Source: Eubacteriales bacterium
Lineage (GTDB): Bacteria > Bacillota > Clostridia > Peptostreptococcales > Anaerovoracaceae
DNA: 14,983 nucleotides
Direction of reading: 5' to 3'
Assembly: GCA_028680875.1 (NCBI GenBank)
Contig: JAQUJQ010000019.1
Span: 1-14,983 of the forward strand
The translations under genes and the position numbers were made by a program. Of the stretch, positions 7,726 through 14,800 are shown piece by piece. The notes below the pieces were generated by a model. The model worked only from the letters and a program-made list of their open reading frames with translations. It was not told the origin of the DNA and did no database searches. Numbering within the stretch: the stretch's first letter is position 1; each line of letters begins with the position of its first letter.

Positions 7726-8942
7726 AACTCGTTACCTCCAATATTTTTTAAACGCAATGTCCCGTAGTTATCTTTCAAATCGATCCACTTTTGAGCTTTG
7801 CCATCCGCTTTTCCGTTATAAACATCTTCAAGATACGAGAATGCATTCTCCATAGTAGCAGTAGAGAGATCTCTCCCTCCCAACCCGCCTACCATGGATA
7901 CAAACTTTGTCGAAGGATTGGCTGCTGCTGTCTTTACTTCTGTAAATAGCGGTGCGCCCTGAGCGCCAAGTCCGGCACTTCTGTCCAAAACTCCAACAAC
8001 CGGAACATCTCTTAAAATTTCACCGACAATCTCATACGGGAAAGGCCTGAACAGCACTATACGCAGTACACCTACCTTTTTCCCTTGTTTTCGCAGCTTG
8101 CCTGCCGCCTGCATGGCCGCTCCGAACATAGAACCAATGGTCACCAAAACCATGTCCGCTCCTTCACAACAGTATTGCTCTACAGTAAATTGCTCTCTGC
8201 CGAACTTCTCGAGAAATTCCGCATGAATTGCCGGAAGAACTTCTTTTACATGATCAAGCCCTTCTTTTTGCTGATAACGCATCTCACAAAACTCCGAGGA
8301 AGGAATCAAATTGTTGACAAACATCGGGTTGTCCACTGAAAGATGAGCATTGCAAGGCTGGTAGGGCGGCAAAAAATCGTCGATTTCCTCCTGCGATGGT
8401 ATCAGAGCTACCTCGGAGGTATGTGAAAGGAAAAAGCCATCTATGCAGACCATGGCAGGCGATTGGACATCCTTATGCTCCGCAAGCCGGTATGCCACTA
8501 CCATACTGTCAAATACCTCCTGTACGCTTTTCGCATAAATCTGAATCCATCCGGAATCGCGCTCAGCCATAGTATCCTGATGATCGCACCATAAGCTCCA
8601 CGGCGCTACCAATGCCCGATTAATAATACCCATTACAACCGGTACCCGGCAGCCGGAGGCAACACCCAAAACCTCATGCATCAGTGCAAGGCCTACTGAT
8701 GATGTAGCGGTGCAAGCTCTTACCCCGGTCAGCTGTGCCCCTATTGCACAGGATAAAGCACTGTGTTCTGATTCTACACGTATATACTCTGCATTAAGCT
8801 TTCCGTTCTCAACATATTCGCTCAGTTTTTCTGCTACAGGACTCTGAGGCGTTATCGGGTACGCAGAAATCACGCCGACCCTGCATAAGCGCATAGCTTC
8901 AACCATAGCCATATTTCCATCCAAAAGTAACCGTTCATGCAT
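7713..8942 (-). CDS. porA: 2-oxoacid:ferredoxin oxidoreductase, alpha subunit
   Basis: A 409-residue alpha subunit, the pyrimidine-binding and CoA-facing half of the TPP site. The family opening LDGNMAMVEAMRLC leads to AYPITPQSPVAEKL (27-40), VESEHSALSCAIGAQ with the conserved glutamate that activates TPP, TATSSVGLALMHEVL, and APWSLWCDHQDTMAERDSG, all characteristic of PorA/VorA. The C-terminal transketolase-type domain has TIGSMFGAA and VGVLDRSAGLGAQGAPL. An AAGGAGG site is about 10 bases before the ATG; the first codons overlap the end of the delta subunit by 8 bases. Gene order gamma-delta-alpha-beta is the standard order for the four-subunit enzymes of anaerobes. Confidence 0.94.
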   Translation of the reverse strand: MHERLLLDGNMAMVEAMRLCRVGVISAYPITPQSPVAEKLSEYVENGKLNAEYIRVESEHSALSCAIGAQLTGVRACTATSSVGLALMHEVLGVASGCRVPVVMGIINRALVAPWSLWCDHQDTMAERDSGWIQIYAKSVQEVFDSMVVAYRLAEHKDVQSPAMVCIDGFFLSHTSEVALIPSQEEIDDFLPPYQPCNAHLSVDNPMFVNNLIPSSEFCEMRYQQKEGLDHVKEVLPAIHAEFLEKFGREQFTVEQYCCEGADMVLVTIGSMFGAAMQAAGKLRKQGKKVGVLRIVLFRPFPYEIVGEILRDVPVVGVLDRSAGLGAQGAPLFTEVKTAAANPSTKFVSMVGGLGGRDLSTATMENAFSYLEDVYNGKADGKAQKWIDLKDNYGTLRLKNIGGNELCIK

Positions 8943-9255
8943 TGTTTTCCACCTCCTTAATATTGGAATCCATCAGGATACAGCCTTTCGGGCAAACCTG
9001 AGCACAGATTCCGCAGCCTTTGCAAAACCGCATATCGATCCATACCGGATTTTCTTTATCGACCTTTATGATGGATAATGGGCAGTGCTTTTTACAAATT
9101 GCGCAACGTATACAGCTCGCATGATCTACAACCGGAACATCGACACGCCATGCTCCCGTATCCACATCATTGACAATTGTTGCCACTGGCCCCAGAAAGG
9201 TTGAATTTTTATCCTTCTCGGATTGTTTCGAAGCATTCTCTTGCCCCTTTGACAT
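8935..9255 (-). CDS. porD: 2-oxoacid:ferredoxin oxidoreductase, delta (2x[4Fe-4S] ferredoxin) subunit
   Basis: A 106-residue ferredoxin-like subunit that carries electrons from the TPP site. Two classical cluster motifs are seen: C48-x2-C51-x2-C54-x3-C58 and C78-x2-C81-x2-C84-x3-C88, each followed by proline. The preceding stretch TGAWRVDVPVVDHASC is typical of PorD. The frame stays open as far as 9402, but I choose the ATG at 9253-9255 because GAAGGGAG lies nine bases before it; the ATG three codons earlier (9264) is too close to that site. With this start it overlaps the end of porG by 47 bases, an unusually long overlap. The alternative longer start would overlap nearly 200 bases and is unlikely. 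Confidence 0.9.
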   Translation of the reverse strand: MSKGQENASKQSEKDKNSTFLGPVATIVNDVDTGAWRVDVPVVDHASCIRCAICKKHCPLSIIKVDKENPVWIDMRFCKGCGICAQVCPKGCILMDSNIKEVENNA

Positions 9256-9751
9256 TTCGGCCATCTCCCTTCTCGCTAAATAAATATTGAATTGCCGAAT
9301 ATACGGCTTCGATGCTGATGATTTCCATTGCCGCAAAGGCTCCTGCCATCCCTGTATTGGGGATATCTCTTTTAATGTTCTTGCGTGCGATTGCGGTGGC
9401 ATCTGTAAAAAAGGCCCTGTTCTTCCTGCCCTTCATAAACTCCGGAAGTGCAGGTGCGTTAAACAGAAAAACCGTTTCCTCGTCCGTTCCTTCGAATATA
9501 TCAATCCCTCTGTCTACAACAGAAACATCCAAGACCATCACATAATCCGGTTGGTAGACAAATGTTTTTGTCAAGATGGGTTCTTCGTCCAAAATCAAAC
9601 TGGTATTGACTGGCGCTCCGCGCCTTTCATGGCCATATGCCGGTATTGTCTGTGCGAATTGCTTTTGATTTATGGCAAAAGCATGTGCCAAAATCTTTCC
9701 ACATGTGACAACCCCCTGACCTCCAAGTCCATAAATTTTTATCTGTATCAT
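9209..9751 (-). CDS. porG: 2-oxoacid:ferredoxin oxidoreductase, gamma subunit
   Basis: The 180-residue gamma subunit, a Rossmann-like domain that completes CoA binding in PorGDAB complexes. The start MIQIKIYGLGGQGVVTCGKIL has the diagnostic GxGGQG motif, followed by IPAYGHERRGAPVNTSLI (family 'P.YG.E.RGG' motif), the DYVMVLD strand and the NTGMAGAFAA segment (family 'NxxMLGA'). GGAG lies close before the ATG (9749-9751). It is the first gene after promoter P2 and leads the overlapping block porG-porD-porA-porB. Nothing is missing compared with the family length. Confidence 0.92.
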   Translation of the reverse strand: MIQIKIYGLGGQGVVTCGKILAHAFAINQKQFAQTIPAYGHERRGAPVNTSLILDEEPILTKTFVYQPDYVMVLDVSVVDRGIDIFEGTDEETVFLFNAPALPEFMKGRKNRAFFTDATAIARKNIKRDIPNTGMAGAFAAMEIISIEAVYSAIQYLFSEKGDGRNVKGARECFETIREG

Positions 9752-9814
9752 TTTCTCTCCTCATTTTGTTCTTGCATGCGGCACTTATTCTTCACGGCGG
9801 CACGTTCTTTTATT

Positions 9815-9843
9815 ATATTACTGCTATATTTATTGTCTGTCAA
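9815..9843 (-). promoter_or_regulatory. Promoter P2 for the por block
   Basis: On the minus strand, TTGACA (9838-9843), a 17-base spacer and TAATAT (9815-9820) form a sigma-A type promoter about 60 bases upstream of porG. A perfect TATAAT also exists three bases further on, at spacing 20. The -35 sits inside the small palindrome TATTG-ACAGA-CAATA, a possible operator. It would allow the por genes and the hydantoin genes to be transcribed separately from ptb-buk. Confidence 0.55.
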
Positions 9844-9905
9844 TAGGACACGGCTATTATTTTGTCAGCTATAAACTCTCTTTTAAACCCTTTTGAAATC
9901 TTGCC

Positions 9906-10823
9906 TTAAGCCTCAGACAACGACTGCAAAACAGCAACCAATATTGAGTTATACTTGTTTTCAGCCGTATCGCTTCGGGAGGTCATCACTACACCGACAG
10001 TAGTTCCCGTGATCGTTCCCGAGGAAGGACTGTTATCCCCAAAATATACCAATGACTTGGTAAGAATGTTACCGGCACCCAGGTCCGGCATGATAAGAAT
10101 GTCCGGTCTCCCCGCCACGTCACTGACGATGCCTTTATGTTTTGCCGATTCAGCGGAAATAGCATTGTCCAATCCTAAGGGGCCGTCTATGACACAGTTT
10201 TTAATTTGCCCTCTTTGCCCCGCCCTGCACAGCATAGCCGCATCCACCGTTGACTGGATATTAGGATTTACTACTTCGACAGGTGCGATTACTGCTACAC
10301 GGGGGCACGGATTTCCCAGCTGCTGACCAAGTCTTACTGCATTTTGAATAATTTTTAATTTCTCCTCATAGTTGGGAGCAATATTGATGGCACAGTCGGA
10401 AATCAGCAAAAGACGGTTTTCTTTCCGATATTCGTATACCGTGGCCTGACTGATCAGCCCTTTCGGTGGTATAAAGCCTTCCTCTTTGTCTAAAATCGGT
10501 CTTAGAAACGATGCAGTCGCCATCAGACCCTTCATGGGAATTTGAGCTTTTTTCTGTGCTACTAACTGACATGCTTTTTTTGCTGCCATTCCTTCATTTT
10601 CCTCATGGAAAAACTCATAATGGTTCTCGTCTTCCCCTATGCTCCGGAGAATGCTCCGGGTCTCTTCCTCTTTCCCAATCAGAATTGCTCGTATGATTCC
10701 CTTTTTCCTTGCATGAGCTACAGAAACCAAAGCATCCTCATCATGGGACCCGGCCAAAGCAATTATGTAGGGTTCCCGTGCTGCTACGATACGCTTCTCA
10801 ATTTCCTGAAAGTTTTTATACAT
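9906..10823 (-). CDS. ptb: Phosphate butyryltransferase-type phosphate acyltransferase
   Basis: A 305-residue enzyme exchanging CoA for phosphate on a short-chain acyl group (acyl-CoA + Pi to acyl-phosphate + CoA). The length and sequence fit Ptb of the Pta/Ptb family: LRPILDKEEGF, LLISDCAINIAPN, RVAVIAPVEVVNP, DGPLGLDNAIS, AKHKGI, and the C-terminal PDILIMPDLGAGNILTKSL with the family 'PDxxxGNxxxKxL' motif. The start at 10821-10823 has GGGGAGGG five bases before it; a start five codons earlier overlaps this site and is rejected. It follows butyrate kinase by 86 bases, as the second half of an acid-forming, ATP-yielding pair. Chain length or branching of the acyl group is not visible from sequence; some Ptb enzymes prefer isobutyryl- or isovaleryl-CoA. 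Confidence 0.92.
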   Translation of the reverse strand: MYKNFQEIEKRIVAAREPYIIALAGSHDEDALVSVAHARKKGIIRAILIGKEEETRSILRSIGEDENHYEFFHEENEGMAAKKACQLVAQKKAQIPMKGLMATASFLRPILDKEEGFIPPKGLISQATVYEYRKENRLLLISDCAINIAPNYEEKLKIIQNAVRLGQQLGNPCPRVAVIAPVEVVNPNIQSTVDAAMLCRAGQRGQIKNCVIDGPLGLDNAISAESAKHKGIVSDVAGRPDILIMPDLGAGNILTKSLVYFGDNSPSSGTITGTTVGVVMTSRSDTAENKYNSILVAVLQSLSEA

Positions 10824-10909
10824 GTATTCCCTCCCCATTCTTTTTCTTCAGTATTTTATAGCTCAGTTGATCTGACCGATAACGGACGGAGATTGTCCTC
10901 GTCTAATTG

Positions 10910-11986
10910 TTATCTCTTATCAAACTGTTTAATTTCCTCAGCACCAATCAGTGCATTGTAGGCATTTATAGCAAGCGACTCCATCTCAAATTCACCGGGA
11001 TACATTTTAACAGGTGCAATAAATGATACTCTTTCTTTTATGAATCCAGTGATCCGTTTGGAATTTGCCATTCCTCCCGTTATGATGATGGCATCCACCC
11101 GGCCTTTCAAAACTGCCGCAGCGGCACCTACTTCCTTAGCTACCTGATAGCTCATGGCCTCCAGAACCTCGCCGCACTCCGGCTCGGAAGCGGCCCGGGC
11201 TTCAATCTTCTGCACGTCATGATCACCCACATAAGCAACTAAGCCCCCCTGTTCGGTAAGTTTTTTCATAACCTCCTCGTAGGTATACCTGCCTGAGAAG
11301 CAGAGTCCTACAAGCCCTCCTACGGGAAGACCGCCGGAACGGTTGGTAGAAAACGGGCCGTCTCCGAAAAGCGCATTGTTGCCATCCACCATCTTCCCTT
11401 TTTTGTGGCATACCACGCTGATGCCGCCACCCATGTGTATGATGATCAAATTCAAGTCCTCGTATTTTTTGCCCACATCTTTGGCAAACCGCTTGCCTAC
11501 CGCCTTATGGTTCAATGCCTGGAAAGCGCTGATTCTGGTAATCTCGGGAAGACCGCTGTACCTTGCGAAAGGTTCAAATTCGTCCGTAACAGGCGGATTG
11601 GCAGTCAGAGAAATGGCTCCTGCCTGTTTTTCAATGTTGAAAGCAATCTGAAGCCCCAGATCACAGGCATGAAAACCATACTTTTTACTTACGGATTGCT
11701 CAAGCATGAGCTCATTTATTTTATAGACACCACCCACAACCGGCTTTGTGTGGCCACCTCTGCTTATGACACAGCTTAACTCGGAAAGAGCTATATTCTT
11801 CTCTGAGAGCAATCCCATGATTGCATCAAATCTGTATTGATACTGATCCAAGAGATCAGGAAACTTTTTAAGCTCTTCTATGCTGTGCTTCAGGTTTTCG
11901 GTGAAGATACAGGTACTGTTTTCATAACAGGCTACTTTTGTTGAGGTGGAACCCAGGTTGATTATAAGAGTTTTATATGCTTCCAT
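10910..11986 (-). CDS. buk: Butyrate kinase (branched-chain/short-chain carboxylate kinase)
   Basis: A 358-residue acetokinase-superfamily enzyme making ATP and a free acid from the acyl-phosphate produced by Ptb. Seen are the N-terminal phosphate-binding INLGSTSTKVA (9-19), SRGGHTKPVVGGVY, ANPPVTDEFEPFARYSGLPEI, IIHMGGGISV (adenine/phosphate motif), NRSGGLPVGGLV, and the C-terminal ATP motif AIIITGGMANSKRI. The family usually has NPGSTSTK at the first motif; here Pro is Leu, as in acetate kinases (NxGSSS). AAAGGAT lies about nine bases before the ATG. It is 15 bases after the aminotransferase stop, so clearly in the same transcript. It is the substrate-level phosphorylation step of the route proposed for the cluster. 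Confidence 0.93.
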   Translation of the reverse strand: MEAYKTLIINLGSTSTKVACYENSTCIFTENLKHSIEELKKFPDLLDQYQYRFDAIMGLLSEKNIALSELSCVISRGGHTKPVVGGVYKINELMLEQSVSKKYGFHACDLGLQIAFNIEKQAGAISLTANPPVTDEFEPFARYSGLPEITRISAFQALNHKAVGKRFAKDVGKKYEDLNLIIIHMGGGISVVCHKKGKMVDGNNALFGDGPFSTNRSGGLPVGGLVGLCFSGRYTYEEVMKKLTEQGGLVAYVGDHDVQKIEARAASEPECGEVLEAMSYQVAKEVGAAAAVLKGRVDAIIITGGMANSKRITGFIKERVSFIAPVKMYPGEFEMESLAINAYNALIGAEEIKQFDKR

Positions 11987-12001
11987 AATTGATTTATCCT
12001 T

Positions 12002-13183
12002 TCAATAGTGGCTGTAAAGTAAGCTTCCCAGCCTTTTCATACCCATTTCAATCTTTTCTTTATCTACAAAAGAAAAGCTGAGACGAATATAATTACTGTG
12101 CCCTGAATCCGTAAAAAATGCGCCGCCGGGAACAAAAGCCACTTTAGCATTTTTCACAGCCTCAAGCAGCAATTCCTTTGCGTTGATCTCCTTCTTCAGC
12201 TCCAGCCAGATAAAAAAGCCGCCTGAAGGGATCGTATATTTTATTTCTTTCGGGAAATAGGTTCTTATACATTCCAGCATCAGGTCCCTTCTCTCCCGAT
12301 AAACCTTCCTGATTTCCTCAACATGCTCATTTAAGTTATATTTCTGCATATAGGCTATTATAATTTTTTCATCTAATGAGCCACACTGCAGATCAGAGCT
12401 TTGTTTTGCCAATATATATTTTTGGAGCATTTCTTCTGATGCACATACCCAGCCGACTCTTAAACCCGGGCAGAAAATTTTAGAAAATGTACCCAACATC
12501 ACTACCCAGCCATCCTTATCAAAGCTTTTTACCGCAGGAGCCCGGACTCCTTCATAAATCAATTCTGCGTAAGGGCTGTCTTCAATAACAGGAATCTGGT
12601 ATTTCGATCCTATCTCGGCAAGCTTTTTGCGGCGATCTATACTCATTGTTCTGCCGGTAGGATTCTGAAAATCAGGAATAGTATAAATCATCCTGGCATT
12701 TGGATTTGCAATCAGAGCCTTTTCCAGTTCTTCCATGATCATTCCGTCTTCATCCATGGGAATTCCTATATATTTGGGACGGTAAGTCTTAAATGCATTG
12801 ATAGCCCCCACATAGCTGGGATTTTCACATATAATTGCATCCCCTTCGTTTACAAAAATTTTTGCAGAAAATTCGATACCCTGCTGAGAGCCCGAAGTCA
12901 ATGTAATATCGTCCTCAGTCACATTAACGCCGGCCTGCTTCATTCTTTGAGAAGCTATCATCTGCCTTATTTCACGGAGCCCTTGAGTATCACTGTATTG
13001 GAGCGCTTTTTCGCCCTCAAGCTTAAGAACATGCTTCGCCGCTTCCATGACATCCTTCACGGGAAACAATGTTTCCTCCGGTTTTCCGGCGGCAAAAGTA
13101 ATGATTTCAGGATCATCAAACAGCTTGTTTCTGATTTCAGAAGGCCGAAAACACTTGGCGCGTTCAGAAAATCTTATTTGCAT
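12002..13183 (-). CDS. PLP-dependent class I/II aminotransferase
   Basis: A 393-residue fold-type I aminotransferase of the group containing 2-aminoadipate and MocR-like aromatic/branched aminotransferases. Visible are YSDTQGLREIRQ (63-74), LTSGSQQGIEF (95-105) for the phosphate-binding loop, NPSYVGAI, IPDFQNPTGRTM (N174-PTG), EDSPYAELIY (D202 pairing with the pyridine N), GTFSKIFCPGLRVGW (Schiff-base K235, R242) and a C-terminal NYIRLSFSF arginine that binds the substrate carboxylate. AAAGGAGG lies nine bases before the ATG. It is the first intact gene of the cluster, 15 bases before buk. In context it converts the amino acid released from the hydantoin to a 2-oxoacid for the Por complex (inference). 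The exact amino acid cannot be read. Confidence 0.92.
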   Translation of the reverse strand: MQIRFSERAKCFRPSEIRNKLFDDPEIITFAAGKPEETLFPVKDVMEAAKHVLKLEGEKALQYSDTQGLREIRQMIASQRMKQAGVNVTEDDITLTSGSQQGIEFSAKIFVNEGDAIICENPSYVGAINAFKTYRPKYIGIPMDEDGMIMEELEKALIANPNARMIYTIPDFQNPTGRTMSIDRRKKLAEIGSKYQIPVIEDSPYAELIYEGVRAPAVKSFDKDGWVVMLGTFSKIFCPGLRVGWVCASEEMLQKYILAKQSSDLQCGSLDEKIIIAYMQKYNLNEHVEEIRKVYRERRDLMLECIRTYFPKEIKYTIPSGGFFIWLELKKEINAKELLLEAVKNAKVAFVPGGAFFTDSGHSNYIRLSFSFVDKEKIEMGMKRLGSLLYSHY

Positions 13184-13303
13184 AATTTTTATCCTCCTTT
13201 GTTAATTGTCGCTGAAAATGGCTAATCACTATATTGCTAATTGCCATTCAGTCCTACATAATGTGATATTTGATAAACTCGTCCAACAGACCCTATTTAT
13301 AAA

Positions 13304-13440
13304 CCTTAGCCGTAGGAGTTTGGCACACCCCAAAATGATTACTTCAGCAAGGTCTTCGGTCACTGCAGCTTTTGCTGCAGTGATCAGCGTTTTCTTTGCA
13401 CCGGCAAGGTCCTCATGAAAAGCCTAGGCAAGGTAGGGCT
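13304..13440 (-). pseudogene. Remnant of an Asp/Glu/hydantoin racemase gene
   Basis: In the gap before the aminotransferase, the minus strand encodes LALPCLGFS in one frame and, after a one-frame shift, HEDLAGAKKTLITAAK then AAVTEDLAEVIILGCAKL in another. The last part is the conserved 'A(I/V)xEDGAEVIxLGCAG' segment around the second catalytic cysteine of hydantoin and Asp/Glu racemases. Only about 45 of the usual ~240 residues are recognisable; a stop interrupts the frame at 13424-13426, no start or ribosome binding site belongs to it, and the conserved Gly after Asp is Leu. It is a decayed gene fragment. Its presence at the head of a hydantoinase cluster suggests that a racemase once belonged here. 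Confidence 0.6.
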
Positions 13441-13480
13441 AATACTTATGAAGCAAATAGAACAAAATTTAATAACAAAT

Positions 13481-13499
13481 CGTTCTGTTATAGTGAACG
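13481..13499. promoter_or_regulatory. Operator-like palindrome downstream of promoter P1
   Basis: CGTTC (13481-13485) and GAACG (13495-13499) are perfect inverted half-sites separated by nine A/T-rich bases. A second overlapping pair, ATAAC (13472-13476) and GTTAT (13487-13491), lies alongside. The site is about 30 bases downstream of the P1 -10, a position suited to repression by the neighbouring IclR-type protein. This is inferred from symmetry and position only. Confidence 0.35.
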
Positions 13500-13529
13500 C
13501 CATTCCTTTATAAGGCATGTAATAATCGT

Positions 13530-13558
13530 ATATTACACTATAATAAAAAAGATGTCAA
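13530..13558 (-). promoter_or_regulatory. Promoter P1 for aminotransferase-buk-ptb and downstream genes
   Basis: A perfect TTGACA (13553-13558), a 17-base spacer rich in T and A, and TAATAT (13530-13535) on the minus strand. It matches the architecture of P2 exactly (same hexamers, same spacing). It points toward the aminotransferase and leaves an untranslated leader of over 300 bases that contains the racemase remnant. The rest of the 13184-13757 gap holds no gene. Confidence 0.6.
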
Positions 13559-13645
13559 TATTATTATCTGTAATGTCTGCGCCATTTAAATCATTGGGGG
13601 GCTGTTTTTTTCAATCATTCCATAGTATGACAAATGAGTTGATAA

Positions 13646-13707
13646 TCAATAAATCTAAAGCCCTTACATCGCAATAATTTGCGATGTAAGGGCTTTAGAT
13701 TTATTGA
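13646..13707. terminator. Perfect 29-bp inverted repeat, probable bidirectional terminator
   Basis: Arms 13646-13674 and 13679-13707 are exact inverted copies around a TAAT loop. The stem has a G/C-containing middle (GCCCTTACATCGC) and A- and T-rich outer parts, so on either strand the hairpin ends in a T-rich tract (CTTTAGATTTATT). It lies about 50 bases after the IclR stop, where it would end that transcript and insulate P1. The lack of mismatches in 29 bp is notable. Confidence 0.7.
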
Positions 13708-13757
13708 AATTATAAGAAATGACTCAACTTTACCACCTAAGGGAAAGTTAAGTATAT

Positions 13758-14558
13758 TTACTCAATATAGCCTATCTTTTTGGAAATTTCTGCAGAAATG
13801 TTCTTAAGGGAGTCTATATACTCAGGTAAATTGTTAACAATTTTATTCGTTAATCCGGAAATACTGATAGCTGCAACAGGTTGTTTATGAAATCCGTACA
13901 ATGGAACGGATACACAACTCAGACCTTCTTCCGATTCCTCGTTATCCATTGCATATCCATCTGTCCTTGCCTTTCGAATGACTTCCTCCAATTTCGCCGG
14001 ATCCGTTATCGTATGTTCCGTACTGGCGGTTAATTTTACGCTGTGGATATATTCATTGAGCTCCTCGTCGCTTTTATGAGAAAGCAATACTTTGCCGCTT
14101 GCTGTTTTGTAAGCCGGCATTGACATACCTATTGAAGATCGCATATTAATAAGGTTGGAGCCTTGAACCTTGTCGATAAACATTGCATGATCATTGTTCA
14201 AAACTACAAGGTGCACTGTTTGTCCAACCTCGGAAGCAAGGCTTTCCAAATAAAGATGTGCATCTTTTAAACAGTTTATTCGTTTCTGGACTAAATGTCC
14301 TATATGGAGCAGTTCAATACCCAGATAGTATTTTGAATTTTCTTTATCCTGTTCTAAAAATCCTTCGTTTAAAAGTGTGGAAACCAATCTGTACGCAGTA
14401 GATTTTCCAATTTTCATCCGCCTGCTTATTTCACTGATTCCAAGGTATGTATCTGTCTCATTGAACAGTTTTAATACTCTTAATGCATTCGTTACGGACT
14501 GTAGCGAAGATTTAGATTTTGCTTCATTCTTTTTCATTATCATTACCCGTTCTATCAT
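13758..14558 (-). CDS. IclR-family transcriptional regulator
   Basis: A 266-residue regulator. Residues about 18-80 form the winged helix-turn-helix (SVTNALRVLKLF, GISEISRRMKIGKSTAYRLVSTL, GFLEQDKENSKYYLG), and residues about 90-260 form the IclR effector domain (DKVQGSNLINMRSSIGMSMPAYKTASGK, GYAMDNEESEEGLSCVSVPLY, VAAISISG). Such proteins bind a small carboxylate or aromatic metabolite and control an adjacent catabolic cluster. It lies directly upstream of the hydantoin/2-oxoacid cluster on the same strand but is cut off from it by a strong hairpin. The start is uncertain: ATGs at 14558, 14543 and 14537 are in frame and none has a good ribosome binding site; MKKNEAKSKSS (14537) is the most conventional N-terminus. 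Confidence 0.92.
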   Translation of the reverse strand: MIERVMIMKKNEAKSKSSLQSVTNALRVLKLFNETDTYLGISEISRRMKIGKSTAYRLVSTLLNEGFLEQDKENSKYYLGIELLHIGHLVQKRINCLKDAHLYLESLASEVGQTVHLVVLNNDHAMFIDKVQGSNLINMRSSIGMSMPAYKTASGKVLLSHKSDEELNEYIHSVKLTASTEHTITDPAKLEEVIRKARTDGYAMDNEESEEGLSCVSVPLYGFHKQPVAAISISGLTNKIVNNLPEYIDSLKNISAEISKKIGYIE

Positions 14559-14602
14559 TACTATTGAAAATTACGATATACGAAAAGACTGTTATCGTTA
14601 TT

Positions 14603-14632
14603 AGTATAACATTTCATTGCCGCTAAGCACAA
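14603..14632 (-). promoter_or_regulatory. Probable promoter of the IclR gene
   Basis: On the minus strand, TTGTGC (14627-14632), an 18-base spacer and TATACT (14603-14608) resemble a sigma-A promoter 45 bases before the first IclR start codon. The -35 is only a half match; the -10 matches at five of six positions. Confidence 0.45.
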
Positions 14633-14659
14633 TAGCAATTATACATAGATAATTGCTAT
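14632..14659. promoter_or_regulatory. 11-bp inverted repeat at the IclR promoter, possible operator
   Basis: ATAGCAATTAT (14632-14642) and ATAATTGCTAT (14649-14659) are perfect inverted copies separated by six bases. The repeat touches the upstream edge of the putative -35 of the IclR gene. It lacks a G/C core and a T-run, so an operator (for example for autoregulation) is more likely than a terminator. Confidence 0.45.
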
Positions 14660-14740
14660 GAATTGAATGTATTTTAAATCTTCACCAGTTTGATAGAATT
14701 ATTATACCAAGCATTCTCCCATCTCCAACATTTAAAAATA

Positions 14741-14774
14741 AGTATAAAAACACACCGCCTCAATATGAGGCGGT
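14741..14774 (-). terminator. Rho-independent terminator of the cold-shock gene
   Basis: ACCGCCTCA (14754-14762) pairs with TGAGGCGGT (14766-14774) around a three-base loop. On the minus strand it is followed by a T-rich tract (GTGTTTTTATACTTATTTTT). It lies 26 bases after the csp stop codon. Confidence 0.88.
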
Positions 14775-14800
14775 TCATACAATTGTGCTTAACCTTACGC

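Noticed and set aside
9256..9402. Extended N-terminus of the delta subunit
   Set aside because: This part lies inside porG in another frame and lacks a ribosome binding site; PorD proteins are near 100 residues and a good site precedes the ATG at 9255.
13360..13383. Perfect 10-bp hairpin (TCACTGCAGC / GCTGCAGTGA) as a terminator or attenuator
   Set aside because: No T-run follows on either strand, and the bases are accounted for as codons of the racemase remnant (TAAKAAV), so the symmetry may be accidental.
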